The position numbers and the translations under genes are program-made. From Myxococcales bacterium (GTDB taxonomy: Bacteria; Myxococcota_A; Polyangia; Polyangiales; Polyangiaceae): DNA of 64,000 bases. Positions 8,561 to 16,640 of this stretch are shown piece after piece. The stretch covers positions 51,794 through 115,793 of the forward strand of contig JAEUKE010000115.1 of NCBI GenBank assembly GCA_016794345.1, given 5' to 3'. The notes below the pieces were generated by a model that saw only the letters and a list, made by a program, of their open reading frames with translations, had not been told where the DNA came from and ran no database searches. Numbering within the stretch: the stretch's first letter is position 1; each line of letters opens with the position of its first letter.

Positions 8561-10351
8561 TCATGATGCACCGAACCGGAACAGATGCTGGCCGACCCGG
8601 ATTCGATCGCCGTCCTTCAAGGTCCGCGAGCCGCGGATGGCCACGTACGTTCCGTTCGAAGACTCGAGATCCTCGAGCGTGAACTGGCTCGACGCCGGAT
8701 CGCGGCGGAGCACCGCGTGGCGCCTGGAGAGGAACGCATCCGCCGTGTACACGAGGTCGCCGACCTCCCGGCCGAGGACCGTCTCGTCGCGATGGAGGTA
8801 CACGACGTCCCCAACCAGCCCCGCAGTCGTCCGCTGGTCGAGCCGAGCAACCCGCGTCACCGGCTTGCTCCCGAAGACTCGTGTGCCGTGTTGGCTCACG
8901 GGCCCCAGGTGGCGCTCCTCTTCGCTCACGAGCTGAAACTGTAACACCTGGGACCCCAGAAGAATCAAGTCACCGTTCTCCAGTGGGGTGCGGCCCTTGA
9001 TGCGAACGAACACGCGGTTGAGGCTACCCAGATCTTCGACCTGCCACGTCCCCCCCTGCTCGGTCAGGCGGGCATGGCGCGGCGAAACGTACGGATCGTC
9101 GAAAAGCAGCACATCCCCTTCGGTTCGGCCGATGATGACCTCGGGACCGGCGAGGTCGAAGGACTTGCCGTCCGAGCCGTCCTCCACCACGACGACGAGC
9201 TTCGCGTGGCGCGGTTTCGTCAGCTTCAGCGGCGCTCCTGCGGGCGCGGGGGGTGGTTGACGCGCCGGGGATGAGGGCGGCGCCGGAGGCGGGGCTCGGT
9301 CCGGCGCGCGGGTCTGGACGGTGTCCCCGCTGGGCGCCAGCCCGCTGCCGATGAGGGGCGAGACAACGCCGGCCGGCAACTGGACGGGCGCGATCCGGGC
9401 GACGGGTTGCGGAACGGGCGCAGGCGGCGAGGCGACCGGAACGGGAACGGGCGCCGGGGCCGGGGGCGCCGGTGCGACAGGAGGAGGCGCATCGATCGGC
9501 GCGGGGGCCGGAGCCGGCGCGGCGACAGGGACTGGTGCCGGTGCAGGCGCGACGGGTGCGGGCGCGATGGGCGCGGGCTGCGGGCGGGGCGGCGCGGGGG
9601 CGGGTTGCTGTGGCGCTGCGGAGCCGCCGGACAACGGGGCGCCGCAGTACTTGCAAAACCGAGCCAGGCTATCGGACTGCCCCTGACACCGCGAGCACGT
9701 CAACATCGTCGGGCGCGGCTGCGGGGGCTCCGCTATCGCGACGACGGGCGACGCGAGGATGGGCGCTGCCGCCGGTGCAGGCGGCGCGGGGAAATGGGGC
9801 GGCGGGCTCGACGCGGCTGCCGGCTGCACGGGCGCCGGCGCGACGGGGACCTCGAACAGATCTCCTGCAGGCAGCGGCGCTTGTGGGGGCGGCGCGAGCG
9901 GCGACGGCGGAGGCGGAGGCGGCACCGCAGCCGCGCTCGCGATGCCCGCGCTCGTGCCGGGCCGAAGCGCGCCGCCGCACACCGCGCAGTAGCGGTAGGC
10001 CGGCGGGTTCGTTGCGCCGCAGACCGAGCAAGCCGGGTCCGACGCCTCCCCTGGGCGCGCCCCCCCTGCCGGAGCGCTCGCGGCCTGCGCAGGCGGCGCC
10101 GCGGCCGTCTGCCCGCTCTCGGCCGGCGGTGGCGCGAACGAGAAGCTCGGCGCCTCGGGTCGCGAGCGCCTGCTCTCGGGCGGGCTCGTGGAGGTTGGTC
10201 GCGCACCGGCGGGAGGCGCGACGTCGGGGCTCGTCGGCGAAGCCGCGCCGGATCCGTTCTTCGTGGGCGCAGGTGCCTTCAGGCGCTTGCCGCAGTCCTG
10301 ACAGTAAAGAAGCCTGTCTGGATTGTCGCGTCCACAGACGTCGCAAAGCAC
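8561..10351 (-). CDS. Zinc-ribbon protein with proline-rich linker and two FHA domains
   Basis: A 596-residue cytoplasmic protein. Three zinc-ribbon units with paired CxxC motifs are visible: CDVCGRDN...CQDCGKRL at residues 3-23, CSVCGATN...CAVCGGAL near 107-130, and CSRCQGQS...CKYCGAPL near 218-240. They are separated by Pro/Ala-rich low-complexity stretches. Two forkhead-associated domains follow: the first near 385-475 with IIGRTEGDV, SPRHARL and LGSLNRVFV, the second at about 514-596 with VLGREVGDL, SRRHAVL and LESSNGTYV. FHA domains bind phosphothreonine, and the second keeps the GR, S-RH and SNGT binding elements. In the first, SLNR replaces SNGT, so its affinity may be altered. With the adjacent PP2C gene it makes a phospho-Thr signalling pair; the partner kinase is not in this cluster. 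Confidence 0.85.
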   Translation of the reverse strand: MLCDVCGRDNPDRLLYCQDCGKRLKAPAPTKNGSGAASPTSPDVAPPAGARPTSTSPPESRRSRPEAPSFSFAPPPAESGQTAAAPPAQAASAPAGGARPGEASDPACSVCGATNPPAYRYCAVCGGALRPGTSAGIASAAAVPPPPPPSPLAPPPQAPLPAGDLFEVPVAPAPVQPAAASSPPPHFPAPPAPAAAPILASPVVAIAEPPQPRPTMLTCSRCQGQSDSLARFCKYCGAPLSGGSAAPQQPAPAPPRPQPAPIAPAPVAPAPAPVPVAAPAPAPAPIDAPPPVAPAPPAPAPVPVPVASPPAPVPQPVARIAPVQLPAGVVSPLIGSGLAPSGDTVQTRAPDRAPPPAPPSSPARQPPPAPAGAPLKLTKPRHAKLVVVVEDGSDGKSFDLAGPEVIIGRTEGDVLLFDDPYVSPRHARLTEQGGTWQVEDLGSLNRVFVRIKGRTPLENGDLILLGSQVLQFQLVSEEERHLGPVSQHGTRVFGSKPVTRVARLDQRTTAGLVGDVVYLHRDETVLGREVGDLVYTADAFLSRRHAVLRRDPASSQFTLEDLESSNGTYVAIRGSRTLKDGDRIRVGQHLFRFGAS

Positions 10352-10437
10352 CGAAGGAGGGGACCGTGCCCGGGCGCGTTCGTCAAGTGTTCCGCTGCCT
10401 CAATTCGGACGCCCCGCCCCCTCGCGCCCTCACTCCC

Positions 10438-11166
10438 TCACTCCCGGTTGAGCTCGGTCCGGAGCTCGATGACCAGCTCGAGGTGCAGGTAGTGGGCGAC
10501 GCCGGTGTCCCGAGACTGCCCCGCCGTGTCGACGAAGCCGGCGAACAGCATCGGGTTGTAAGCCAGGTCGAGGCCGACGACGGCGAACCTCGTGAGCTCC
10601 ATCTCCAGGCCCAGACCCGCGAGCGCCGTCGCGCCACCGGTCTGGACGCTGAACTCGTTGCCGTAGACCATCCCGCCGAGCCCGGCGCTCACGTAGGGAG
10701 AGACGCGCGACCCGGTCGCGAAGAGGTAGCGCAGCTCGCCGCGGAGCTGCTGGAGGATGCCGAGTCGGTAGAGGTTGTTCGAGTCGAGCTTGCTGAACTG
10801 GTACGCGCCGCCGAAGTACCAGGGGCCCGCGGGCCTGTAGCCGCCGCGCAGGATCGGCCCGCCGCCGAGCCCGATGATACACGGGGTCGTCGCTTCCTCC
10901 GGGCACACGCCGCCGGTGAAGAGGGGGACCTCGGTTGCGAGCGCCACGCCGTACTGGGCGTACTCGACCTCGAGCGGCGACGGCGGCGTGCTGCCGACCG
11001 GCTCGTCCGCCGGCGCGCGCGCAACGCGAGGCCTGCTCAGCGCGGACTCCGGTCCGGCCTGTGTCCGCGGCTCCGCTTGCTCCGTCTCCTTGGCGAGCAC
11101 GGCGCGCGCGAGCGTCGTGCTCGCGAAGCAAAGAAAAAAGACGGTGCGTGGCAGGAGCCGCCTCAT
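10438..11166 (-). CDS. Predicted outer-membrane beta-barrel protein
   Basis: A 242-residue exported protein. The N-terminus MRRLLPRTVFFLCFASTTLARAVLA is a signal peptide with an Ala-x-Ala-like cleavage region. After a Pro/Ala-rich stretch to about residue 60, the rest alternates aromatic and small residues in strand-like blocks (GYRPAGPWYFGGAYQF, YVSAGLGGMVYG, ALAGLGLEMELTRFAVVGLDLAYNP), as expected for a small porin-like barrel. It ends with a charged ELRTELNRE rather than the usual C-terminal aromatic, so a barrel is likely but not certain. It lies 86 bases upstream of the FHA gene in the same orientation. No specific function is recognised. Confidence 0.6.
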   Translation of the reverse strand: MRRLLPRTVFFLCFASTTLARAVLAKETEQAEPRTQAGPESALSRPRVARAPADEPVGSTPPSPLEVEYAQYGVALATEVPLFTGGVCPEEATTPCIIGLGGGPILRGGYRPAGPWYFGGAYQFSKLDSNNLYRLGILQQLRGELRYLFATGSRVSPYVSAGLGGMVYGNEFSVQTGGATALAGLGLEMELTRFAVVGLDLAYNPMLFAGFVDTAGQSRDTGVAHYLHLELVIELRTELNRE

Positions 11167-11329
11167 GTGTCAGCTCGGCCGTTCCATCCTAGACCCAGCG
11201 TCGCGCTCGCCGTGCGGAAAGTGCCGCGCAACGAGCCCGCTCGCCCGTGAGGGCGGGCGGTTTGCGAGGTCGACACGGGTGAGCTCTGACCTTTCCCCAT
11301 TGTCGCGAGCTTGACGAGAGGTCCGATCC

Positions 11330-11755
11330 TTGCCTAAACGCTATCTCGCGCACATGGAGATCTTCCTCGACAAGCGTGCCGTAAAACAGATTCGTCTCTC
11401 CGCCGCCGACGCGATCGAAGAGGGCGACACGGAGTCGCTGCGTGAAGACATCCTCGAGGCCTTCAGCGAAGAGCAGGTCGAGGAGATCGAGCGGCGCCTC
11501 GACAACGCAGACTTCTACGAGTTTCTCTCCGACCTCCTCGACGACTGGAACGGTGACGACGCCGACGAGCTCTTCGAGCTCCTCGAGACGCAGCTCGGTG
11601 AGGTCGGCATCGACGTCAAGTACGAGAACCGCGGCGGCGCCGAGGCCGACGAGGACGAGGAGCTCGAGGATGACGACGACGTGGACCTCGACGACGACGA
11701 CGCGGACGACGACGACGCCGAGCCCGAAGAAGAAGAAGAAGAAGAAGAGCGCTGA
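11330..11755 (+). CDS. Hypothetical protein with extremely acidic C-terminal tail
   Basis: A 141-residue protein of unknown function. I chose the TTG at 11330 because a GAGAGG sits about 9 bases upstream; the next candidate, ATG 11354, lacks a ribosome binding site. Residues 1-95 look folded and helical, with acidic patches (KRAVKQIRLSAADAIEEGD, EEQVEEIERRLDNADFYEFLSDLLDDW). From about residue 100 to the end almost every residue is Asp or Glu, encoded by GAC/GAG/GAA triplet runs, ending in a GAA/GAG tract just before TGA at 11753. Such tails can mimic nucleic acid, bind metal or chaperone basic proteins; nothing here decides between these. It is the last rightward gene before a 450-base non-coding stretch. 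Confidence 0.6.
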   Translation: MPKRYLAHMEIFLDKRAVKQIRLSAADAIEEGDTESLREDILEAFSEEQVEEIERRLDNADFYEFLSDLLDDWNGDDADELFELLETQLGEVGIDVKYENRGGAEADEDEELEDDDDVDLDDDDADDDDAEPEEEEEEEER

Positions 11756-11837
11756 GACGGTGGCGTCATCTTGACGCGACCGTGGACCATCTTGCCGTGC
11801 AGGCACATCTGGGTGCTCGATGAGGCCTGTGCTGCCA

Positions 11838-11877
11838 TTTCACCCCCCCGGCCCCCCTCGCTGCGCGAGGGGGGAGC
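11838..11877 (-). repeat. REP-like G/C-tract hairpin element, copy A (inverted)
   Basis: A perfect 10-bp stem at 11852-11874 with a 3-base loop. Read on the minus strand it gives GCTCCCCCC...GGGGGG followed by a G/C tract and TGAAA, the same layout as copies B and C. Confidence 0.65.
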
Positions 11878-11906
11878 TGTATTGAGCTGTCACGTGTCAC
11901 GAGCGT

Positions 11907-11947
11907 GCTCCCCCTCACGAAGTGAGGGGGTTGGGGGGTGAAAGAGC
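11907..11947 (+). repeat. REP-like G/C-tract hairpin element, copy B
   Basis: A 9-bp perfect stem at 11910-11930 (ccccctcac/gtgaggggg, loop gaa), then ttggggggtgaaagagc. Related flanking sequence continues to about 11990, matching the flank of copy C. Confidence 0.65.
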
Positions 11948-12111
11948 AGGGCCGAACGTCACCAGCGGCGTGACCTCCCAGTTTCACCAAGAGGTCACTC
12001 CGCATCGCGCGCGTGCTCGCCGCGTAAGCGGCCGCATCGCGAGCGCCCCGGCTCGCCTCTTTTTTCCTCCGGGCGAGAGCCAGGCCGGATGAGAGAACGA
12101 CAGAGTCGTCA

Positions 12112-12157
12112 GCTCCCCCCTCACCGTAGGTGAGGGGGGTTGGGGGGGTGAAAGAGC
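12112..12157 (+). repeat. REP-like G/C-tract hairpin element, copy C
   Basis: An 11-bp perfect stem at 12115-12139 with loop gta, then ttgggggggtgaaagagc. It is the closest match to copy B and lies about 50 bases past the stop of the leftward lipoprotein operon, so it may also act as that operon's terminator. Confidence 0.65.
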
Positions 12158-12205
12158 AACAACAACCCCACCAAGCGGCATGACCTCGCCTTTTTCAGCA
12201 AACGG

Positions 12206-13300
12206 CTAGTCCCCGGTGATCGAGCCCTCGATGTACGAAGGGCACGTCTGATCGCTCCGCGACGGGTCGTTTGCGGCCGCCGTCGGGCAGAGGAGCCTCA
12301 CGCACCGCACGTAGCGGGAGTCGGGCTTTTTGTCGGTCAGGATCTCGAGCGTGGCGCAGGCGTCCTTCTGGTCGCCCTCGTCGTGCTCGAGCTTCGCCTT
12401 CTGCCAGAGGGCGTCGTCGGTCTGTCGCGCCGTCTCGTGATCCGAGTAGACGCGGAAGAACTCTCGCTTGGCCGCCTCCTTGTCGCCCAGCCGATCGCGG
12501 TAGAGCACCGCGAGGCGGTACTGCGCTTGCGGGAATCGAGGTCGCCTGTAGCTCGCGCCGGCGTACGCGGCTTCCATCGGGGCGAGCATCTCCCGCAGGA
12601 CCTCGATGGCTTCTTTGTAGCGCCCCAGATCCTCGAGGAAGAGCGAGGCCACGTAGAACGCGTCGTCCGTCAGCGAGCCCTGGGGGTACTTGAACTTCCT
12701 TGCCTGCGCGAGGAGGCTCGCAATCGCCTCTTCCTTGCGATCGCACCGCGCGAGCAGCCCGCCCCGCTCGTAGGTCGCCGCCTCCTCCGCTTCGGTCCCT
12801 ACGAGCCGCGCGTGCACGGGCTCGAGCCAAGCGAGCGCGGCCTCGGGGCCCTTCGTGTCCTCCACCTCCGCGAGCATGCGCCGCAGCGAGTGCCGGACGA
12901 GGCCGTGTTGCGGATACTTCTGGATGGCCGCGAGCAGCTCCGCGGAGCCCGCCTCGAAGCCTCGTACCTCCCAGACCAACCGGCCGAGCGCGTAGGCGGC
13001 GCGTTGCCCCTGGTAGCGACCGCCGGCCTCCTTCTCGATGCGCCGGTAGAGCGCCTCCGCCTCGTCGTTCCGCCCGAGCTTCTCGAGCGCCTCCGCCTGG
13101 AGCAGCCGCGCCTCGTCGCGGTCCTTGTAGCGCTCGCCCTTCGCGCCGGCCTCGGCGAAATGCCGGGCCGCCTCTTCCCAGCGACCGGCGTTCTGGGCGC
13201 GCAGGCCCGCGCCGAGCGCTTCCTGGTAACCCTCCGCGTAGGTGGGCGCGCACCCGAAGGTGCTCGCGCCGATCGCCACGATCAGGACCAGCCGCCTCAC
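12206..13300 (-). CDS. TPR-rich lipoprotein
   Basis: A 364-residue protein starting at GTG 13300, which overlaps the threonine aldolase stop by four bases (GTGA). The N-terminus [19 protein letters not shown] is a short lipoprotein signal with Cys after STFG. The rest is a run of helix pairs typical of TPR/Sel1-like repeats ([79 protein letters not shown]). It is likely a periplasmic or outer-membrane scaffold. C-terminal cysteines ([23 protein letters not shown]) may form disulfides. Co-transcription with the GMC oxidoreductase operon suggests a link to it, but no direct functional evidence is visible. Confidence 0.75.
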   Translation of the reverse strand: MRRLVLIVAIGASTFGCAPTYAEGYQEALGAGLRAQNAGRWEEAARHFAEAGAKGERYKDRDEARLLQAEALEKLGRNDEAEALYRRIEKEAGGRYQGQRAAYALGRLVWEVRGFEAGSAELLAAIQKYPQHGLVRHSLRRMLAEVEDTKGPEAALAWLEPVHARLVGTEAEEAATYERGGLLARCDRKEEAIASLLAQARKFKYPQGSLTDDAFYVASLFLEDLGRYKEAIEVLREMLAPMEAAYAGASYRRPRFPQAQYRLAVLYRDRLGDKEAAKREFFRVYSDHETARQTDDALWQKAKLEHDEGDQKDACATLEILTDKKPDSRYVRCVRLLCPTAAANDPSRSDQTCPSYIEGSITGD

Positions 13301-14334
13301 GAGGCCTCGGCGAGCACCGAAGCGAGCGCACGCCCCGCCGTCTCGACCTCCGCCATCGTCACGTCGACGTGGGTCACGACGCGGAGCCGCTTCGGGCCGA
13401 AGGCGCTGACGAGAACGCCGCGCTCGGCGAGCGCACGCACGACGGGGTCGGCGGCCCCCGGCAGATCGATCATGACGACGTTCGTCTGAGGAGGCTCCGC
13501 CGTCGCCCGCCCGCTCTCGCGTGTGATCTCGGCGAAGCGCTTCGCCGCGGCGTGATCCTGCGAGAGGCGCTCGCGGTGGTTCTCCAGCGCGAAGAGGGCT
13601 GCGGCGGCGAGGATGCCGACCTGCCGCATGCCGCCGCCGAGCATCTTTCGATGCCGCTTCGCGGCGAGCACACGCTCTGCGCTCGAAACGAACGCGCTCC
13701 CCACCGGCGCTCCGAGGCCCTTCGAGAAACACACGCTGACGGTGTCGAACGGCGCCGCGAGCTCCTTCTCCGAGAGGCCGGTTGCGACGGCCGCGTTCCA
13801 GAGCCGCGCGCCGTCGAGGTGCAAGCCGAGCCCCTCGCGCCTGGCCAGCTCGGCCACGCGCGACGTCACCTCGTGCGGCACGACCTTGCCGCCGCCGCGG
13901 TTGTGGGTGTTCTCGATCACGACGAGCCGCGGGTTCGGGCACCAATACGCGCGTGGCTTGATGGCCTCGGCGAGCTCGTCCGCGTCGAAGATGCCCCCGC
14001 TTCCCACCTCGACGATCTGCACACCCGAGAGCGCGCCCGCGGCGCCGGACTCGTACCACGCGCAGTGCGCGCCTTGCCCCGCGTACACCTCGTCCCCCGG
14101 CCGGGTGTGGCCGAGGATGGCGAGCTGGTTGCCCATGGTGCCGCTGGGCACGAAGAGCGCCGCCTCCTTTCCGAGGAGATCGGCGACTCGGGCCTCGAGC
14201 GCCTTCACCGTCGGGTCTTCGCCGTAGACGTCGTCTCCGACCTCCGCGCGGGCCATGGCCTCGCGCATCGCATGCGTGGGCTTCGTGACCGTGTCGCTCC
14301 GCAGGTCGATCTTGCCGGCGCTCCCGCTCGTCAT
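13297..14334 (-). CDS. ltaE: Low-specificity L-threonine aldolase
   Basis: A PLP-dependent fold-type I enzyme cleaving L-threonine or L-allo-threonine to glycine and acetaldehyde. The 345-residue length is normal. It opens with [12 protein letters not shown], the family signature, has [12 protein letters not shown] and [10 protein letters not shown], and carries the PLP lysine in [14 protein letters not shown] (Lys205). The segment [13 protein letters not shown] supplies the PLP-binding Asp and Arg. The start ATG at 14334 overlaps the GMC oxidoreductase stop (ATGA), showing translational coupling. The operon context pairs it with a flavin oxidoreductase and an exported TPR protein, which is not a standard threonine-catabolic arrangement. 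It could also act on another beta-hydroxy amino acid. Confidence 0.9.
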   Translation of the reverse strand: MTSGSAGKIDLRSDTVTKPTHAMREAMARAEVGDDVYGEDPTVKALEARVADLLGKEAALFVPSGTMGNQLAILGHTRPGDEVYAGQGAHCAWYESGAAGALSGVQIVEVGSGGIFDADELAEAIKPRAYWCPNPRLVVIENTHNRGGGKVVPHEVTSRVAELARREGLGLHLDGARLWNAAVATGLSEKELAAPFDTVSVCFSKGLGAPVGSAFVSSAERVLAAKRHRKMLGGGMRQVGILAAAALFALENHRERLSQDHAAAKRFAEITRESGRATAEPPQTNVVMIDLPGAADPVVRALAERGVLVSAFGPKRLRVVTHVDVTMAEVETAGRALASVLAEAS

Positions 14335-15896
14335 CCGGCCCTCCGCAGGGCCGGGAACCGCGCGTCGATGTCCCAGGCGAACTTCGTCGCGGTCGCCATG
14401 ATCGGAACCTGGGAGTTTACGCCGATGCTGGTCGGCAGGACCGAGCCGTCGGCGACGAAGAGGCCGGGTAGATCGAATGCCTCCCCCCGTTGGTCGACGA
14501 CGCCGCTCCGCGGGTCGACGCCGGCGCGCGCGCTCCCGAGCGGATGGAACGCCATGCACTCGATGCGGCGCGCGTCGATCTTGGAGCTCTCCATCTTGCG
14601 GGCGTCGTCCATGTTTCGGATCGGCGGGAAGCCCCACGCCGATGAGTAGACCTCGCGCGCGCCCGCGGCGAGCGACACCTCCGCGAGGATGGTGATGGCC
14701 TTGCGCAGCCGCGCGAGGTCGCGCGGGGCCATCTCGTACGAGAGGATGGGCTCGCGGCCCGGACCGAGCCGGACGCGCCCGCCGCCCTCGTCGTGGATCA
14801 TCGCGCCGAAGACCGCGGAGTGCCCGAGGCTGCGCGCGCGCTCGCGGAGCTTGGGGCCTACGCCGGGGAGCCCGGCGGCGAGGAAGTTCACCGCGGTGTA
14901 CACGCCGACGAGCTTGATGCCGTCGTCGTGGAAGTGGTCCGAATAGACGCTCTGAAGCGCGCCGTCCCAGCCGTTGATCGGCTCGTCGAACTTGCCGACG
15001 ATGCGCACCGCTGGGTGGAGCGTGACGTTGCGTCCGACGACGTCGCTCTGCTTGCCCACGCCCGCGCGCATGAGAAGGAGCGGCGTGTGCAACGTGCCAC
15101 AAGCGAGGACGACGACCGGCGCGTGGATCTTGAACGGCTGGCCCGCGGCGCCGAAGGGGCCGCCGAGGAGGACGCCCTCGACGCCCGCCGCGCGTCCGTT
15201 CGAGACGATCAGCTTCTTCGCGAGCGCGTCACAGAGGATCGTCGCGCCGTGCCTCGTCGCGCTCGGTAGATACGAGACGTCGACCGAGCGCTTCGCTCCG
15301 GCCGGACACGTGAAGTTGCACCGGGCCGTGCCCACGCAGTCGCCGCCCGTGTTGCGGCGGATCGGCTGGTGCTCGATGCCCAGCTTCTTCGCGCCCTCGA
15401 CGTAGCGCCGCGTCGACTCCGACCTCATCGACTCGGGGACCTCGGTCACGTCGATCCGCTTCTCGACCTCTTCGTACGCGCGCTCGAAGCTCCGCTCGCT
15501 CATCTCGGACAGGCCGCGCTCCCGCTCCCAGCGCGCGTGGACGTCGCCCGGGATGCGGAAACACACGCCGCCGGTCAGGAGCGACGAGCCACCGACCGCG
15601 CGGCCGAGCGTGATCGAGATCATCGGCGTCTGTCCCACGCCGAACGCGAGGACCATCCCGCCTTCGCGGAACATGCGCCGGACGCTCTCGCTCGGCGCGA
15701 AGCGCTGGTAGTCCTCCGGGCGGTAGTAGGGGCCTTCTTCCACCACGATCACGCGCTTGCCGGCCTCGGCGAGCGTGGCGGCGACGACCGCGCCGCCCGC
15801 GCCGGAGCCGATGACGAGGACGTCGGCCGTGTCCTCGAACGGTCCTCCGAGCTCGCGCCCCTGGATGACCCGCGAAGCGTCGATGGTCTCTCTCAT
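14331..15896 (-). CDS. GMC-family FAD oxidoreductase (choline/glucose dehydrogenase type)
   Basis: A 521-residue flavoprotein. The FAD dinucleotide motif is [21 protein letters not shown] with GSGAGG at residues 30-35, followed by VVEEGPYY. The C-terminal GMC block reads [11 protein letters not shown]...[19 protein letters not shown] three-cysteine cluster [18 protein letters not shown] (Cys187, 193, 197) resembles the iron-sulfur-like motif of some dehydrogenase-type GMC enzymes that hand electrons to a partner rather than to oxygen. The adjacent upstream gene encodes a small protein like gluconate dehydrogenase subunit 3, supporting a two-subunit dehydrogenase. No signal peptide is seen; export with the partner is possible but not shown. 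The substrate is unknown, with an alcohol or sugar likely from the family. Confidence 0.85.
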   Translation of the reverse strand: MRETIDASRVIQGRELGGPFEDTADVLVIGSGAGGAVVAATLAEAGKRVIVVEEGPYYRPEDYQRFAPSESVRRMFREGGMVLAFGVGQTPMISITLGRAVGGSSLLTGGVCFRIPGDVHARWERERGLSEMSERSFERAYEEVEKRIDVTEVPESMRSESTRRYVEGAKKLGIEHQPIRRNTGGDCVGTARCNFTCPAGAKRSVDVSYLPSATRHGATILCDALAKKLIVSNGRAAGVEGVLLGGPFGAAGQPFKIHAPVVVLACGTLHTPLLLMRAGVGKQSDVVGRNVTLHPAVRIVGKFDEPINGWDGALQSVYSDHFHDDGIKLVGVYTAVNFLAAGLPGVGPKLRERARSLGHSAVFGAMIHDEGGGRVRLGPGREPILSYEMAPRDLARLRKAITILAEVSLAAGAREVYSSAWGFPPIRNMDDARKMESSKIDARRIECMAFHPLGSARAGVDPRSGVVDQRGEAFDLPGLFVADGSVLPTSIGVNSQVPIMATATKFAWDIDARFPALRRAG

Positions 15897-16447
15897 CGGC
15901 TCCTCCGGAGCATGCCCGGCACCATCAGGCTCCGCCTGTCGAACCCGGTCTCGATCAAGAGCGGACCCTCCTCGAACGCAGCCGTGACGAGCGGGACCTT
16001 GAAGGCCGTCAGCAGCATGGTGAAAAGACCGTTGTCGTGCTCCTCGAGCTTCTCGAGCACGTGGAGCCGTTCCTCGAGAGAGAGCTGGGTGAAGCGCTTC
16101 GCCTTGCGGAGCGTCAGGAGCGGCGCGCCCTCCATCGCGCCGCAGAGCGCGAGGAACCCGTTCTGCAGCTGGAGGCTGCCGCTGCCGAGCCAGAGGTCCA
16201 GCTTCTGCACGGAGCGCTCGACCACGTCGGGCTCGCCGGGCACGAGCTGACCCGCTCGCTCGTCGGCGAGCAGCGCCTCCGCGACGGACCGGCAGACGTG
16301 TTTGCCGAACTCGGTGAGGCCGCTCCGGTTGTGGTCGAGCGGGTGGGCGCCCGCCGGGAACGGATCGCCTTCGGTGGGGGAGAACGGCGTACCGATTCGC
16401 GGCAGCCCGCGCAGTCGTCGGGCCGCACGGCCCAGAGTCGCCAACAT
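15893..16447 (-). CDS. Small partner protein, gluconate 2-dehydrogenase subunit 3-like
   Basis: A 184-residue protein starting at ATG 16447 and overlapping the GMC oxidoreductase start by four bases. The core has the helical pattern of the small subunit that accompanies GMC dehydrogenases: DVVERSVQKLDLWLGSGSL, LRKAKRFTQLSLEERLHVLEKLEEHDNG and LLTAFKVPLVTAAFEEG. The match is by residue pattern and gene order rather than an invariant catalytic motif, so the family call is tentative. It has a basic, Arg-rich N-terminus (LGRAARRLRGLP) but no clear twin-arginine signal. It heads a four-gene overlapping operon, and the leader upstream contains a long nested hairpin. Confidence 0.6.
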   Translation of the reverse strand: MLATLGRAARRLRGLPRIGTPFSPTEGDPFPAGAHPLDHNRSGLTEFGKHVCRSVAEALLADERAGQLVPGEPDVVERSVQKLDLWLGSGSLQLQNGFLALCGAMEGAPLLTLRKAKRFTQLSLEERLHVLEKLEEHDNGLFTMLLTAFKVPLVTAAFEEGPLLIETGFDRRSLMVPGMLRRSR

Positions 16448-16464
16448 GAGGGCTGGGAGATTAG

Positions 16465-16502
16465 TACATCGTCCGCGAAGTTTCTTCGCGTAAGACGATG
16501 TA
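16465..16502. promoter_or_regulatory. Nested 16-bp hairpin in the leader of the GMC operon
   Basis: tacatcgtc (16465-16473) pairs perfectly with gacgatgta (16494-16502), and inside it cgcgaag (16474-16480) pairs with cttcgcg (16484-16490) around a ttt loop, with only a three-base TAA bulge. It starts 18 bases upstream of the ATG at 16447. It could be an operator for a dimeric repressor or an mRNA hairpin shielding the leader. Confidence 0.55.
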
Positions 16503-16544
16503 CCGAGAACGGGGGTAACGGTGAGCGGAAGTACGGCCGAGCGT

Positions 16545-16602
16545 TGGTGTGGAAACCGGCCCTCCACTTGCGAGCGTTAGCGAGGGGCCGGGTTCCATAC
16601 CA
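16545..16602. repeat. Long imperfect inverted repeat in the divergent intergenic region
   Basis: tggtgtggaa (16545-16554) pairs with ttccatacca (16593-16602) through one G-T pair. The stem continues inward with ccggccc against gggccgg, with single-base bulges at 16555 and 16590. The loop is about 20 bases. It ends about 38 bases before the GTG of the phosphotransferase gene. Terminator, operator and decayed miniature element are all possible. Confidence 0.45.
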
Positions 16603-16640
16603 GTGCGAACTTCGCGAACGCGGTACTAGCATCCCCCACG

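Larger units (their letters stand above)
11756..12205. other. 450-base non-coding region between convergent genes, rich in hairpin repeats
   Basis: Neither strand carries a convincing gene here. The region holds three copies of a C/G-tract hairpin (A, inverted; B and C, direct). B and C lie in a degenerate duplication of about 95 bases, as the bases after each hairpin are also related: caccagcggcgtgacctc near 11960-11980 and caccaagcggcatgacctc near 12169-12190. The rest is unremarkable. The hairpins are placed to end transcription from both sides. Confidence 0.6.

Noticed and set aside
11515..11838. Minus-strand frame starting MAAQASSSTQMCLHGKM
   Set aside because: The start looks gene-like, but after about 30 codons it becomes poly-Ser, the antisense of the acidic tail tract. 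No homologous pattern is seen.
11838..12157. CRISPR-like repeats
   Set aside because: Spacing is irregular, one copy is inverted, and each unit is an individual hairpin with different loop sequence; no spacers or cas genes.
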